A stretch of DNA of 64,000 bases from Nioella sp965215655. GTDB taxonomy: Bacteria > Pseudomonadota > Alphaproteobacteria > Rhodobacterales > Rhodobacteraceae. The position numbers and the translations under genes were made by a program. Under the pieces are notes generated by a model. The model was not told where the DNA came from. It saw only the letters and a list, made by a program, of their open reading frames with translations, and made no database searches. Below, piece by piece: positions 28,918-38,457 of this stretch. The stretch lies in assembly GCF_965215655.1 (NCBI RefSeq), contig NZ_OZ244111.1:1736001-1800000 (forward strand), written 5' to 3'. How positions within the stretch are numbered: position 1 is the first letter of the stretch; the number at the start of each line of letters is the position of its first letter.

Positions 28918-31900
28918 ATGGGACTGGCACAAGTTTCACTGAACGATCGTTTCGATCTGGAAAAATCCCCCGTTCTGCTGAACGGCACACAGGCGCTGGT
29001 GCGGCTGATGCTGGCGCAGAAATGGCGCGACAGGCAGGCAGGGCTGAACACGGCGGGCTTCGTGACCGGCTATCGCGGGTCTCCCCTTGGCGCAGTCGAT
29101 TTGCAGATGACCAAGGCCGAGAACGTTCTGACCGCCGCTGATGTGCTGTTCCGTCCCGGCCTGAACGAAGACCTCGCCGCCACGTCGCTTTGGGGGGCGC
29201 AGCAGGCAGAGTTGCGGGGCGAGGGTAAATATGACGGCGTCTTCGGGCTCTGGTACGGCAAGGGGCCGGGGGTGGACCGCTCTGGCGATGTGATGCGGCA
29301 CGCCAATATGGCCGGCACCTCGCCCCATGGCGGTGTGATCATGGCCATGGGCGACGATCACACCGGCGAAAGCTCCACCGTCTGCCACCAGTCCGATTGG
29401 GCGATGGTCGATGTGCATATGCCGGTTCTGTCGCCCGCAGGCGTGCAGGAGATCCTGGATTACGGGCATTACGGCTATGAACTTAGCCGCTTTGCCGGGG
29501 TCTGGTTGGGCCTGAAGGTGATGAAAGATACGGTCGAGGCGACCTCCGTCGTCGATGGCCGCCCTGATCGGATGTCCTTTATCCGCCCGGATTTCACCAT
29601 GCCACTGGGCGGCTTGAACATTCGCCTTGGCGATCACTGGATTCCACAGGAAGAACGGCTGCTGGCCCATAAACGCTTCGCCGCCGAGGCCTTCGCGCGG
29701 GCCAATGGCATCGACAAGCGGGTTCTGGGCAAGCCCGGCGCAAAGATCGGCTTTGTCGCGGCGGGGAAAAACTGGCTCGACCTCGTGCATGCGATGGAAC
29801 TCCTCGGCATCCACGAGGACGAGGCCGACCGGCTCGGCATCACCACCTACAAGGTGGGCCAGACCTGGCCCCTGGATATGAAAAGCCTTGAGGACTGGGC
29901 CGAAGGGCTGGAGCTGATCGTCGTCGTCGAGGAAAAGCGCAAACTGATCGAGGTGCAGATCAAGGAAGCCATCTTCGACAACCGGCGCGGGCGCCGAGTC
30001 TATGGCTACAAGGGCGGCAAGGGAGAGGTTCTGTTCCCGACCCATTTTGCGCTCGACCCCAATGACATTGCCGTGAAGCTAGGCAATATCCTGATCGATG
30101 AGGGCCGGGGCACCGACCGGATCAAGGCGGGTATCCAGCAGGTGACCGACGCCATGCGCGCCGACAACGCGCAGGAACTGGCGACACGGCTGCCCTGGTT
30201 CTGCTCGGGGTGCCCGCACAATAGCTCCACCAAGGTGCCCGAGGGTGCACGCGGGGGCGCGGGCATCGGCTGTCACTTCATGGCCAAATGGATGGACCGC
30301 AATACCGAGGCCTTTACTCATATGGGCGCGGAAGGGGCGAACTGGACCGGCGAGGCGCCGTTTTCCACCCGCAAGCACATTTTCCAGAACCTCGGCGAAG
30401 GGACCTATAACCATTCCGGCATTCTGGCCATCCGCGCGGCCATCGCGGCGGGCACCAACATCACCTACAAGATCCTCTTCAACGATGCCGTCGCCATGAC
30501 CGGCGGTCAGCACAATGAGGGCGATCTGGACCCGGCGCGCATCGCACATGAGATCCGCGCCATGGGCGTGAAACACATCGCGCTCATCTACGACCCCAAG
30601 GAAGAGATTGATTTTTCAGCCTTTCCCCGCGACGTGGAACGGCATGAACGCGACGACCTGATGACCGTGCAGGAGCGGTTCCAGGAGATCGAGGGCGTCT
30701 CCGCCATCATCTACGTGCAGACCTGCGCTGCCGAAAAACGCCGTCGTAGGAAGCGCGGCACTTTCCCCGACCCCGACAAGCGCGTCTTCATTAACACTGA
30801 TGTCTGCGAAGGCTGCGGCGATTGCGGGGTGCAATCGAACTGCGTGTCCATCGTACCGGTGGAAACCGAACTCGGCCGCAAGCGCGCCATCGACCAGTCA
30901 AGCTGCAACAAGGATTTTTCATGCCTCAAGGGCTTCTGTCCCAGCTTCGTAACCGTCGAGGGTGGTAAGATCCGCAAGGAGGCCTCGGCCAGCGTCGATG
31001 TGGGCCATCTGCCTGCGCCTGATCTGCCCGCGATCACCGGCACCCATAACGTGGTGATCACCGGCGTTGGCGGCACCGGCGTGGTCACCGTGGGCGCGGT
31101 TCTGGCGCAGGCCGCGCAGCTCGACGGCAAGGGTGCGGGCATGATCGAGATGGCCGGGCTCGCGCAGAAGGGCGGCGCGGTGCATATCCACTTGCGCCTT
31201 GCGGAGCGGCCCGAGGATATCAGCGCGATCCGCGTCGCTGTGGGCGAGGCCGATGCGGTGATCGGCGGCGATCTGGTGGTTTCGGCCGGATCCAAAACGC
31301 TCGGCCTGATGACGACGGGCCGCACCAAGGCCGTGGTGAACAGCCATGAAATCATCACCGGAGCCTTCACCCGCGATACGGAATTCCGTATTCCTGTGAA
31401 TGACTTGGAGATCGCTCTTCAAGCGCGTTTGGGGGATAATCTGGCCCTATTCGACGCGTCCGACCTGTCACGCAAGCTGATGGGCGATTCCATCTTCTCG
31501 AACATGATGGTGCTCGGCGCGGCCTGGCAGAACGGGCTGGTGCCACTGAGCCACGAGGCGATACTGGGCGCGATCGAGCTGAACGGAGCGGCGGTGGAGC
31601 GCAACAAACAGGCCTTCGAACTGGGCCGGTGGGCGGTGCTGAACCCCGAGGAGGCGGCGAAGATCGGTGGCGATGTGGTCGAGATGCCGAAATCTCTGGA
31701 GGACCGTATCGCCTTCCGCGAGGCGCATCTGGTGGACTACCAAGGCAAGCGGCTGGCCAGGCGCTATCGCAAGCTTGTGGACAGCGTGGAGGATGCTGCC
31801 CTGAAAGAGGCCGTCGCAATCGGCTATCACAAGCTGCTGGCCTACAAGGATGAATACGAGGTCGCGCGGTTGCATCTGGAAACCGAATCCAAGGCGCGCG

Positions 31901-32319
31901 AGATGTTCGAAGGCGATCTGAAACTGAGCTATCATCTCGCGCCGCCGATGCTGCCGGGCAAGGATGCCGCTGGCCGCCCGCGCAAACGGCAATTCGGGGC
32001 CTGGATGGGGCGCGGCTTCAAGCTGCTCGCCAAACTGCGCAAGCTGCGCGGGACGCCTCTCGATGTCTTTGGCTACACCGCAGAACGCAAGATGGAGCGC
32101 GGTCTGATCCGGCAGTATGAGGCCGACATGGCGGAAGTCTTGTCAAACGTCACCCCGGAATTGTCTGATATCGCGGTAGAAATCGCCACTCTCCCGCGTC
32201 AGATCCGGGGTTTTGGCCCCGTTAAAGAGGCTAATGTCGAGGCCGCAAATCGACGCCGGGAGGAACTGCTGGCAGCCTTCCGCGCCGGGGGCAGCCCGAT
32301 GGCGACGGCCGCGGAGTAA
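28918..32319 (+). CDS. Indolepyruvate ferredoxin oxidoreductase, fused alpha/beta (IorAB-type)
   Basis: This single chain of 1133 residues carries three parts: the TPP-dependent oxidoreductase region (GYRGSPLGAVDLQM at the start; CSGCPHNSS, GIGCHFMAKWM and NDAVAMTGGQHNEG in the TPP part); a ferredoxin-like cluster region (VCEGCGDCGVQSNC and CNKDFSCLKGFCPSF); and the gamma-type domain (GVGGTGVVTVGAVLAQAA) with a C-terminal extension of about 200 residues. The family oxidises arylpyruvates from aromatic amino acids to aryl-acetyl-CoA with ferredoxin. ATG 28918 follows GGGAGAGGA. It probably answers to the divergent LysR protein. Confidence 0.94.
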   Translation: MGLAQVSLNDRFDLEKSPVLLNGTQALVRLMLAQKWRDRQAGLNTAGFVTGYRGSPLGAVDLQMTKAENVLTAADVLFRPGLNEDLAATSLWGAQQAELRGEGKYDGVFGLWYGKGPGVDRSGDVMRHANMAGTSPHGGVIMAMGDDHTGESSTVCHQSDWAMVDVHMPVLSPAGVQEILDYGHYGYELSRFAGVWLGLKVMKDTVEATSVVDGRPDRMSFIRPDFTMPLGGLNIRLGDHWIPQEERLLAHKRFAAEAFARANGIDKRVLGKPGAKIGFVAAGKNWLDLVHAMELLGIHEDEADRLGITTYKVGQTWPLDMKSLEDWAEGLELIVVVEEKRKLIEVQIKEAIFDNRRGRRVYGYKGGKGEVLFPTHFALDPNDIAVKLGNILIDEGRGTDRIKAGIQQVTDAMRADNAQELATRLPWFCSGCPHNSSTKVPEGARGGAGIGCHFMAKWMDRNTEAFTHMGAEGANWTGEAPFSTRKHIFQNLGEGTYNHSGILAIRAAIAAGTNITYKILFNDAVAMTGGQHNEGDLDPARIAHEIRAMGVKHIALIYDPKEEIDFSAFPRDVERHERDDLMTVQERFQEIEGVSAIIYVQTCAAEKRRRRKRGTFPDPDKRVFINTDVCEGCGDCGVQSNCVSIVPVETELGRKRAIDQSSCNKDFSCLKGFCPSFVTVEGGKIRKEASASVDVGHLPAPDLPAITGTHNVVITGVGGTGVVTVGAVLAQAAQLDGKGAGMIEMAGLAQKGGAVHIHLRLAERPEDISAIRVAVGEADAVIGGDLVVSAGSKTLGLMTTGRTKAVVNSHEIITGAFTRDTEFRIPVNDLEIALQARLGDNLALFDASDLSRKLMGDSIFSNMMVLGAAWQNGLVPLSHEAILGAIELNGAAVERNKQAFELGRWAVLNPEEAAKIGGDVVEMPKSLEDRIAFREAHLVDYQGKRLARRYRKLVDSVEDAALKEAVAIGYHKLLAYKDEYEVARLHLETESKAREMFEGDLKLSYHLAPPMLPGKDAAGRPRKRQFGAWMGRGFKLLAKLRKLRGTPLDVFGYTAERKMERGLIRQYEADMAEVLSNVTPELSDIAVEIATLPRQIRGFGPVKEANVEAANRRREELLAAFRAGGSPMATAAE

Positions 32320-32416
32320 TGTGATCCAGCGGTGGCGCTGCCGCGCCGCTCTATTCCCGCCCGTGGAAAGGCGCCGCCAAACGTGGGTGTCGGGCCGGGT
32401 TGCGCGGTCATGATTT

Positions 32417-32435
32417 GAGTATTTGGACCAAGAAG
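32417..32435 (-). repeat. Intergenic module, part A (copy 3)
   Basis: GAGTATTTGGACCAAGAAG is identical to 14877-14895, and both are followed by (A/T)AGGGG and CAGGCGG. On the minus strand the motif begins 6 bp after the tusA stop. No part B copy was found in the 122-bp gap between the ior gene and tusA. Confidence 0.8.
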
Positions 32436-32441
32436 AAGGGG

Positions 32442-32669
32442 TCAGGCGGCGCGGATCGTGAAGGCGGTGCCCTGATCCATGGGCTCGGTCAGCAGAAGCT
32501 CCACGCCTTGTTCGGCACAGAAATGCGGGATGTCGATGCGCGCGACCGGATCGTCGGCAAGGATGCGGATCACCGCGCCGGGACGGGCGGCCAGCAGCAC
32601 CTTGCGCAGGCGCAGGACGGGCAGGGGGCAGAGCAGTCCGAGCGCGTCGATATCGTGGTCGGGGGTCAT
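32442..32669 (-). CDS. TusA-family sulfurtransferase
   Basis: This 75-residue protein has the TusA motif DALGLLCPLPVLRLRKVL with the catalytic cysteine at position 14 (CPxP). The family moves persulfide sulfur in tRNA thiolation, molybdopterin or sulfur-oxidation pathways; which applies here cannot be told. It is divergent from the ccdA gene, with 94 bp between the start codons. The ATG at 32669 begins MTPDHDIDALG. The stop abuts a dispersed repeat. Confidence 0.9.
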   Translation of the reverse strand: MTPDHDIDALGLLCPLPVLRLRKVLLAARPGAVIRILADDPVARIDIPHFCAEQGVELLLTEPMDQGTAFTIRAA

Positions 32670-32763
32670 GAACCGCGCATTACGCAAGGCTGCGGCACTT
32701 GTCCACGGGAATGTGAGATCGCTTGGGCTGGTCTTTTGCCCCGCGGCGCGGCAGGAAGGGCAT

Positions 32764-33513
32764 ATGTTCGGAATTGATCTTTTCGATGCGGGGCTGCTGC
32801 CCGCGATGCTGGTCGCGCTGACAGCGGGGGTGTTGAGCTTCCTCAGCCCCTGTGTATTGCCCATCGTGCCGCCTTACCTCGCTTATATGGGCGGGATCAG
32901 CATGAACGAGATGCAGGAAGGAACAGGCCGCAGACGGGCGGTTCTGGCGGCGGCGTTTTTCGTGCTGGGGCTGTCGACGGTGTTCGTGTTCCTGGGTTTC
33001 ACCGCCTCGATCTTTGGCCAGTTCTTTTTGCAAAATCAGGATCTTCTGTCGAAAATTGCTGGGGTGGTCGTGATCATCTTCGGTCTGCATTTCCTGGGCG
33101 TGTTCCGCATTTCGATTCTCGACAGGGATGCGCGGATGGATGCGGGCGACCGGGGGGGCTCGGCATTTGGGGCCTATGTGCTCGGGCTCGCTTTCGCCTT
33201 TGGCTGGACCCCCTGCATTGGGCCGCAACTGGGCGCGATCCTGGGCCTTGCGGCGGTGGAATCGTCCGTCGCGCGCGGTACGACGCTGCTGGCGGTCTAT
33301 GCGCTTGGACTTGGGGTGCCCTTCCTTCTGGCGGCCATGTTCATCGAACGCGCCATGGGACTGATGACGCGGCTCAAGCGCCATATGCGGCTCATCGAGC
33401 GGATCATGGGCCTCCTGCTGATCGCCGTCGGGCTGATGCTGCTGACCGGGGCCTTCACGACGCTGTCCTTCTGGATCCTCGAAACCTTCCCCATGCTTGG
33501 CGAATTGGGCTGA
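32764..33513 (+). CDS. ccdA: CcdA-type cytochrome c biogenesis / thiol-disulfide transmembrane protein
   Basis: This 249-residue membrane protein has six predicted spans and the two redox cysteines of the DsbD-beta/CcdA family: C30 in SFLSPCVLPIVPPYLAYMGG and the second in GWTPCIGPQLGAILG. It carries reducing power across the membrane to periplasmic thioredoxins that keep apocytochrome c reduced. AGGAAGGG lies just before ATG 32764. The ccmI gene is 30 kb away, so there is no Ccm cluster here. Confidence 0.93.
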   Translation: MFGIDLFDAGLLPAMLVALTAGVLSFLSPCVLPIVPPYLAYMGGISMNEMQEGTGRRRAVLAAAFFVLGLSTVFVFLGFTASIFGQFFLQNQDLLSKIAGVVVIIFGLHFLGVFRISILDRDARMDAGDRGGSAFGAYVLGLAFAFGWTPCIGPQLGAILGLAAVESSVARGTTLLAVYALGLGVPFLLAAMFIERAMGLMTRLKRHMRLIERIMGLLLIAVGLMLLTGAFTTLSFWILETFPMLGELG

Positions 33514-33577
33514 GAGTTCTTAGCTTTGCCCGATTTTCCCTGTATGCTGCGCCCGAAAGCCGGTGCAGAGTGGTGTA

Positions 33578-34846
33578 ATGAGTGAGGCACAGAGCCAAGA
33601 GGTCAGGACCCGGCGGGTTCTTTATATTCCCGGCTTTGACCCGGTCCCGGCGCGAAAATATCGTGAACGGTACCGGCGCGGGGGCGAGGAACAGGCGGAG
33701 ATTTCCGGATATGAGCTGACGATGGGGCCGCAGCGGACCAAGGGCTATTACGGCTGGTCGGTGGAGACGGTCATTGGCGGGGACTGGACGCGCGCCGATA
33801 TCGAGGTGCTGGTCTGGGCCGATATTGTCAAGGACAGCATGGGCCACGGGATTGCCGCGACATACTGGCAGCTGTTGAAAACGGCCTGGGCCTATATCGG
33901 CTCTGGCGCGCTGTTGCGTCTGATGCGGCTCAGGAAGGGGCCGGTGATCGCGGCGCTTTACCCGGTGCTGCTGCTGCTGGCGCAACTGGCCCTGGCCCTT
34001 GGGCTTGGCTTTGCGCTGGCATATGGCGCGCTAGCGGGGTCCGAGACGCTGCTGCGGGGGATCGAAGGGGAACGATCCGGCGGGCAAAGCCTCTTTGCCC
34101 TTCGCGCGGCCCTGGCGCTGGTGATGTGGCCCAGTCTGGTTTGGCTGGTGCTGCGCTGGTTCAAACGGCGCGACCCCTGGCTTGGGTGGTACCTGATGCA
34201 TGACTACGCTTTCTCCGCCAGTCATGGCGGCGCTTACCCCCCCGCTCAGGAAGCGCGGATGCGGGAGTTCGCGGATCGGATCGCCGAGGCGCTGGTCGAG
34301 GACGTGGAGGAGGTGCTGATCGTCGGCCATTCCTCTGGCGCCTATATGGCGGTGTCGCTGTTGGCCGATGTGATCCGGGCGGGCAGGGTGCCGGATAGCG
34401 GGCCAAGGCTGGCGCTGCTGACGCTTGGCCATGTGGTGCCGATGGTGTCGTTTCTGCCCAGGGCGGGGCGGCTGCGGGCGGATCTGGCGTTTCTGTGCAC
34501 GCGAGAGGAGATCACCTGGCTCGACGTGACCGCGCCGGGCGATGGCTGTTCCTTCGCGCTCTGCGATCCGGTGGCGGTGACGGGGGTCGCGCCGGAGGGG
34601 CAGCGCTGGCCCTTGGTCATTTCGGCGGCATTCACGAAGACGCTCAGTCCTGCGCGGCAGAGGGCCCTGAAATGGCAGCTGTTCGAGTTGCATTTCCAGT
34701 ATCTCAATGCCTTCGACCGGCCTGGCGATTATGACTACTTCCAGATCACGGCCGGGCCCCTGACACTGGCCACGCGCTACGCAGGGCGCGCGCCGTCGCC
34801 GGGGCGCATTTCCAAGCCGGTCAACCGGCACCGGGGGTTGGCATGA
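33578..34846 (+). CDS. Membrane-associated alpha/beta-hydrolase-like protein of unknown function
   Basis: This 422-residue protein begins with RRVLYIPGFDPVPARKYRERYR, has two membrane spans around residues 125-155 and 170-190, and then a serine-hydrolase nucleophile elbow GHSSGA with S252. The first strand plus GFDP and the later elbow suggest an alpha/beta-hydrolase fold split by a membrane hairpin (inference). The substrate is unknown. The stop overlaps the following P450 start (ATGA), so the two are probably co-expressed. ATG 33578 is preferred over GTG 33563; its ribosome binding site is weak. Confidence 0.7.
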   Translation: MSEAQSQEVRTRRVLYIPGFDPVPARKYRERYRRGGEEQAEISGYELTMGPQRTKGYYGWSVETVIGGDWTRADIEVLVWADIVKDSMGHGIAATYWQLLKTAWAYIGSGALLRLMRLRKGPVIAALYPVLLLLAQLALALGLGFALAYGALAGSETLLRGIEGERSGGQSLFALRAALALVMWPSLVWLVLRWFKRRDPWLGWYLMHDYAFSASHGGAYPPAQEARMREFADRIAEALVEDVEEVLIVGHSSGAYMAVSLLADVIRAGRVPDSGPRLALLTLGHVVPMVSFLPRAGRLRADLAFLCTREEITWLDVTAPGDGCSFALCDPVAVTGVAPEGQRWPLVISAAFTKTLSPARQRALKWQLFELHFQYLNAFDRPGDYDYFQITAGPLTLATRYAGRAPSPGRISKPVNRHRGLA

Positions 34847-36192
34847 CCCCGCCCAAGCCCAGATCGCGGCCCGACAGGGTCTCTCTCTGGCGCTACATGC
34901 GGCTTTTCCGGCAGGACATCCTGTCGGCGCAGCCCGCGCGGCTCTATCGCGCGTGGATGGCGGAATTCAAAACACCGTTCTTCCGCAGTTTCATGGTCAA
35001 CGAACCTGCCCTGCTGGACCTGGTCCTGAAAGAGCGGCCCGAAGATTTCCCCAAATCCGACCGGATCGGCGAGGGGCTGCGCCCGCTGCTTGGCGACTCG
35101 GTCTTCCTGACCAATGGCGAGACCTGGAAGCGCCAGCGGCGGATCATTGACCCCGCCTTCGAAGGCGGGCGCCTGCGCGACACGTTTCCGGCCATGTGGG
35201 CGGCGGCAGAGGCTGCCTGCACGCGGATGGGGGCGGGCGAGGTGGAGGTCGAGGAACAGATGAGTCACGCGGCGGCGGATGTCATTTTCCGAACCCTTTT
35301 CTCGATCCCGATCGAACATGAAGTGGCGGCAGAGGTCTTCACCCAGTTCCGCGATTACCAGCGCACACAGCCGATCCTGAACCTTGCGGCCTTCCTGCCC
35401 TTGCCGCGCTTCTTGCCGCGCGGGCATCGGCGCCGCACGCGGGAAACGGCGAAGGCGATCCGCGGGCTGATCACGCGGCTGACGGCAGAGCGGATGTCGG
35501 CGATAGAGGCGGGCACAGCCCCGGATGATCTGGCCACAAAGATCATGACCACGGCGGACCCACTAACGGGAGAGACCTTCAGCACCTCCGAGATGGTCGA
35601 TCAGGTGGCGATCTTCTTCCTTGCCGGGCACGAAACCAGCGCCTCTGCTCTGGCCTGGACGCTCTACCTGATGGCGCTTTACCCCGACTGGCAGGGCAGG
35701 GTGTCCGAAGAGGCGCAGGCATTGGAAAATCCAGATTTTTCAGTCATGTCCAAGCTGAAGCTCAGCCGCGACGTGTTCCGCGAGGCGCTGCGGCTCTACC
35801 CGCCGGTGCCGATGATGGTGCGCGAGGCGGCCTGCCCGGAACGCTTCCGTAATCGCGAGGTGCCCAAGGGGGCACAGATCGTGCTTAGCCCCTGGCACTT
35901 GCACCGGCATGAAAGGCTCTGGGACAATCCCGACGGGTTCGATCCGGCGCGCTGGCAAACCGAAAACGGGAAGCGCTGTCAGCGCGAGGCCTATATGCCG
36001 TTTTCCACCGGGCCGCGGGTCTGCACCGGAGCAGGGTTCGCCATGGTCGAGGGGCCGCTTCTGCTGTCGATGCTGCTCAAACGCTACCGGTTCGAGCGGA
36101 TCGAGGGGAAAGACCCTGTGCCCGTGGCCTTCCTGACCGTGCGGGCAAAAGACGGCATTCACCTGCGCGTCATCCCCCGTCAGGAGGCCTGA
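34843..36192 (+). CDS. Cytochrome P450
   Basis: This 449-residue class I-like P450 has the I-helix AGHETSASAL (AGxET), the K-helix EALR (ExxR) and the haem loop FSTGPRVCTG with proximal cysteine C394 (FxxGxRxCxG). The redox partners and substrate are not encoded nearby. The N-terminus has no clear membrane anchor, so it is probably soluble. It overlaps the upstream hydrolase-like gene by 4 bp and the convergent tpiA by 13 bp. Confidence 0.95.
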   Translation: MTPPKPRSRPDRVSLWRYMRLFRQDILSAQPARLYRAWMAEFKTPFFRSFMVNEPALLDLVLKERPEDFPKSDRIGEGLRPLLGDSVFLTNGETWKRQRRIIDPAFEGGRLRDTFPAMWAAAEAACTRMGAGEVEVEEQMSHAAADVIFRTLFSIPIEHEVAAEVFTQFRDYQRTQPILNLAAFLPLPRFLPRGHRRRTRETAKAIRGLITRLTAERMSAIEAGTAPDDLATKIMTTADPLTGETFSTSEMVDQVAIFFLAGHETSASALAWTLYLMALYPDWQGRVSEEAQALENPDFSVMSKLKLSRDVFREALRLYPPVPMMVREAACPERFRNREVPKGAQIVLSPWHLHRHERLWDNPDGFDPARWQTENGKRCQREAYMPFSTGPRVCTGAGFAMVEGPLLLSMLLKRYRFERIEGKDPVPVAFLTVRAKDGIHLRVIPRQEA

Positions 36193-36929
36193 AGCGCCTC
36201 GACGATTGGTAGGAAATCGGCGGCCTTGAGGGATGCCCCGCCCACCAAAGCGCCGTTCACGTTGCTGACCGCGAAGATCTCGGCGGCGTTCGATCCCTTA
36301 ACCGAGCCGCCATAGAGGATCGGCACCGCACGCCCCACGCCGACGCCGAAGCGCTTTTCCAGTTCGGCACGGATGAAATCATGCACCTCACCGATCTGGT
36401 GCATCGTGGGCACCTTTCCGGTGCCGATGGCCCAGACAGGCTCGTAGGCGATGACCAGCCGGTCAGCACTGACCAGATCGGGCACCGACCCCGCCAATTG
36501 ACCGCCGATGATGGCGAGCGTATTCGCGGCCTCTCGCTCGTCCAGCGTTTCACCGACGCAAATCACCGCTGTCAGGCCCGCTGCAATCGCCGCATTTGCC
36601 TTGGCGCGCACGTCAGAGTCCGTTTCGCCATGATCGGTGCGCCGTTCGGAATGACCGAGGATCACATGGGTCGCCCCCGCATCCGCCAGCATCCCGGCAG
36701 AGATATCGCCAGTATGGGCGCCATTTTCGGCGGAATGGCAATCCTGCCCGCCCGTGGCAATGGCGCTGCCCGACAGCGTGTCAGACAGGCGCGAGAGCAG
36801 CGTCGCGGGTGGGCAGATCAGGACATCGACAGATGCAGAGGGCAGGGCGGCTTTCAGCGCCTCCGCCTCGGCAAGGCTCGCGCCCGTTCCGTTCATCTTC
36901 CAGTTCCCGGCGGCAAGCTTGCGGACCAT
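36180..36929 (-). CDS. tpiA: Triose-phosphate isomerase
   Basis: This 249-residue TIM-barrel enzyme has the N-terminal KLAAGNWKMNG (catalytic lysine), LGHSERR (catalytic histidine) and AYEPVWAIGTGK (catalytic glutamate and flexible loop start). It interconverts dihydroxyacetone phosphate and glyceraldehyde 3-phosphate. AGGGG lies upstream of the ATG at 36929. It stands alone on the minus strand, 61 bp downstream of the TfoX-domain gene. Confidence 0.97.
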   Translation of the reverse strand: MVRKLAAGNWKMNGTGASLAEAEALKAALPSASVDVLICPPATLLSRLSDTLSGSAIATGGQDCHSAENGAHTGDISAGMLADAGATHVILGHSERRTDHGETDSDVRAKANAAIAAGLTAVICVGETLDEREAANTLAIIGGQLAGSVPDLVSADRLVIAYEPVWAIGTGKVPTMHQIGEVHDFIRAELEKRFGVGVGRAVPILYGGSVKGSNAAEIFAVSNVNGALVGGASLKAADFLPIVEALQAS

Positions 36930-36990
36930 GTCACACCCCTTTTGTTACTCTTTCGCAGGGGATAGCGCGAAACCGGCGGGGCGGGAAGGG

Positions 36991-37314
36991 CTATAGGTGG
37001 CGCAGCGCCCGGCGGGCCCAGTCACAGGCCATCTCCGGATCGTCGAGCGCTGCATCCGGCAAGGTCCAGTAGGGCATCGACGTGGGCTTGCCACCTTCGC
37101 GGGTGTAGGTCCAGCGGGTGCAGCCTTCTGCCTCCAGCTCGGCAATGAAATCGCCCGCGCCCTTCAGCCAGATCGACCCGTCCCCATGGACAATCGCGAA
37201 GATCGTGCCGTCGTGATACAGGCACAGCCCGCCCATCATCCGCCGGGTGCTCAGCTCGCCAAGGTCCGAAAACAGCTCTTTCGCGAAGGCAATTTCCTCC
37301 GCTGACAGGCTCAT
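36991..37314 (-). CDS. TfoX N-terminal domain protein
   Basis: This 107-residue protein matches TfoX-N: KELFSDLGELSTRRMMGGLCLYHDGTIFAIV with the typical RxMMGG. It has no C-terminal helix-hairpin-helix domain, unlike full TfoX/Sxy competence regulators. Stand-alone TfoX-N proteins are common in alphaproteobacteria and their role is unclear. The ATG overlaps the stop of the upstream A-type carrier gene by 4 bp, so translation is coupled to an Fe-S assembly gene. Confidence 0.88.
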   Translation of the reverse strand: MSLSAEEIAFAKELFSDLGELSTRRMMGGLCLYHDGTIFAIVHGDGSIWLKGAGDFIAELEAEGCTRWTYTREGGKPTSMPYWTLPDAALDDPEMACDWARRALRHL

Positions 37315-37691
37315 TTCCCGGCCTGCTCGGCCTGAAGCTCGTCAATATCCTTGAACTTGATCGATTCCCCGCAACCACAGGCATCGGCCACGTTCGGATT
37401 GCGGAACTTGAAGCCCGATTCCAGCAGCGACACCTCGTAGTCGATCTCGGTCCCGAACAGGAACATCTGCGCCATGGGCGCGATCATCACCCGCGCGCCG
37501 TCCTGTTCTACGACCTCATCGAGCGGGTCGATTTCGGACACGTATTCCATGGTATATTCCATCCCCGCGCAGCCGCCCTTCTTGACGCCAATGCGCAAGC
37601 CCTGCGACCCGCCGGATTCCATCAGTTTGGAAATCTGGCGCGCTGCGGCGTCGGTGACGGTCACGGCCTGTTTGCCGGGAATGCCGAACAT
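37311..37691 (-). CDS. A-type iron-sulfur carrier protein (IscA/SufA/ErpA family)
   Basis: This 126-residue protein has the three family cysteines C41 (KKGGCAGMEYTM), C105 and C107 (ADACGCGESI). A-type carriers accept and deliver [2Fe-2S] and [4Fe-4S] clusters. The tail after CGCGES (IKFKDIDELQAEQAGK) is longer than in E. coli IscA. It forms a coupled pair with the TfoX-domain gene, and the SufT-like gene lies 1.5 kb upstream on the same strand. Confidence 0.93.
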   Translation of the reverse strand: MFGIPGKQAVTVTDAAARQISKLMESGGSQGLRIGVKKGGCAGMEYTMEYVSEIDPLDEVVEQDGARVMIAPMAQMFLFGTEIDYEVSLLESGFKFRNPNVADACGCGESIKFKDIDELQAEQAGK

Positions 37692-37743
37692 GGGAGTGGT
37701 CCTTTTCCTGTTGCCTCAAATCTAGGGCAGGCGGCGCCGGTTC

Positions 37744-38457
37744 TCAAGCACCCCCTAAGTGGGAAATCAGCGCTGCGGTGCCAATGCCGGCCAGCAGGGC
37801 CCACCCGATCGACGCAAGCGTTCCGATGATAACATATTCCGCCAGGGTCCGGTCCTTCTCGATACTGCCCACCCGCAGGAAGGATTTCGCCGCGATCAGG
37901 AAGCCCACGCCCGCCATCTGCCCGCTGAGCACAAGGATGAAGGTCAGCCCCCGTTCCAGAACGCCGATCACCGCGCCGCCGTTGGACAGCCCCTCGGTAT
38001 CGGGCAGGGCCGCCGCGTAAGGCGTCATCAACTTGCCAACGGCGAATTGCCCAGCCCGCGTCGCCAGCAGAAAACCCGCAATCAGCGCCATCGCCTCGGG
38101 CGCTTGTGCCGTCAGACCGGGCATCTGCCCCCAAAGGCCCGTGGCATAGGCATCGGTCCACAGCAGCCCGCCCGCCAGGATCGCCATCCCATGCGCGCCC
38201 TGATCCAGCAGGAAATGTGCCAGACTGTCATCCGACCCAAGCCGCGCCTTGGCATAGTCGATCTGCATATGCAGCGCCGCCACGAACAGCGCCGGCCAAT
38301 GCGCTCCGCCAAGCGCCGCGTAGCTGACCAGAAAGACCACCCCCGTATGCGCCAGAAGTGGCCCCAGCCTGTCCTTGCCGGTGGCCATCGCCTTGGTCTG
38401 AAAGGCGAAATCGGCCAGAATATGTGCAAAGATCAGCGCGGTGAGGGTCTCAATCAT
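37744..38457 (-). CDS. DUF3307 family integral membrane protein
   Basis: This 237-residue protein has about seven predicted spans. The start TLTALIFAHILADFAFQTKAMATGK with the later HMQIDYAK and DQGAHGMAI matches DUF3307, of unknown function. Histidines and aspartates lie within the first spans (HILADF, H-N-D pattern). The ATG at 38457 lies inside the 3' end of the upstream SatD-like gene (8-bp overlap), so the two are translated together. Other genomes also pair DUF3307 with SatD-like proteins (from memory, not checked). Confidence 0.82.
   Translation of the reverse strand: MIETLTALIFAHILADFAFQTKAMATGKDRLGPLLAHTGVVFLVSYAALGGAHWPALFVAALHMQIDYAKARLGSDDSLAHFLLDQGAHGMAILAGGLLWTDAYATGLWGQMPGLTAQAPEAMALIAGFLLATRAGQFAVGKLMTPYAAALPDTEGLSNGGAVIGVLERGLTFILVLSGQMAGVGFLIAAKSFLRVGSIEKDRTLAEYVIIGTLASIGWALLAGIGTAALISHLGGA

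Noticed and set aside
34843..36192. P450 as part of a natural-product gene cluster
   Set aside because: Only one hydrolase-like partner is nearby. The flanking genes are ccdA and tpiA, with no carrier, synthase or transport genes.
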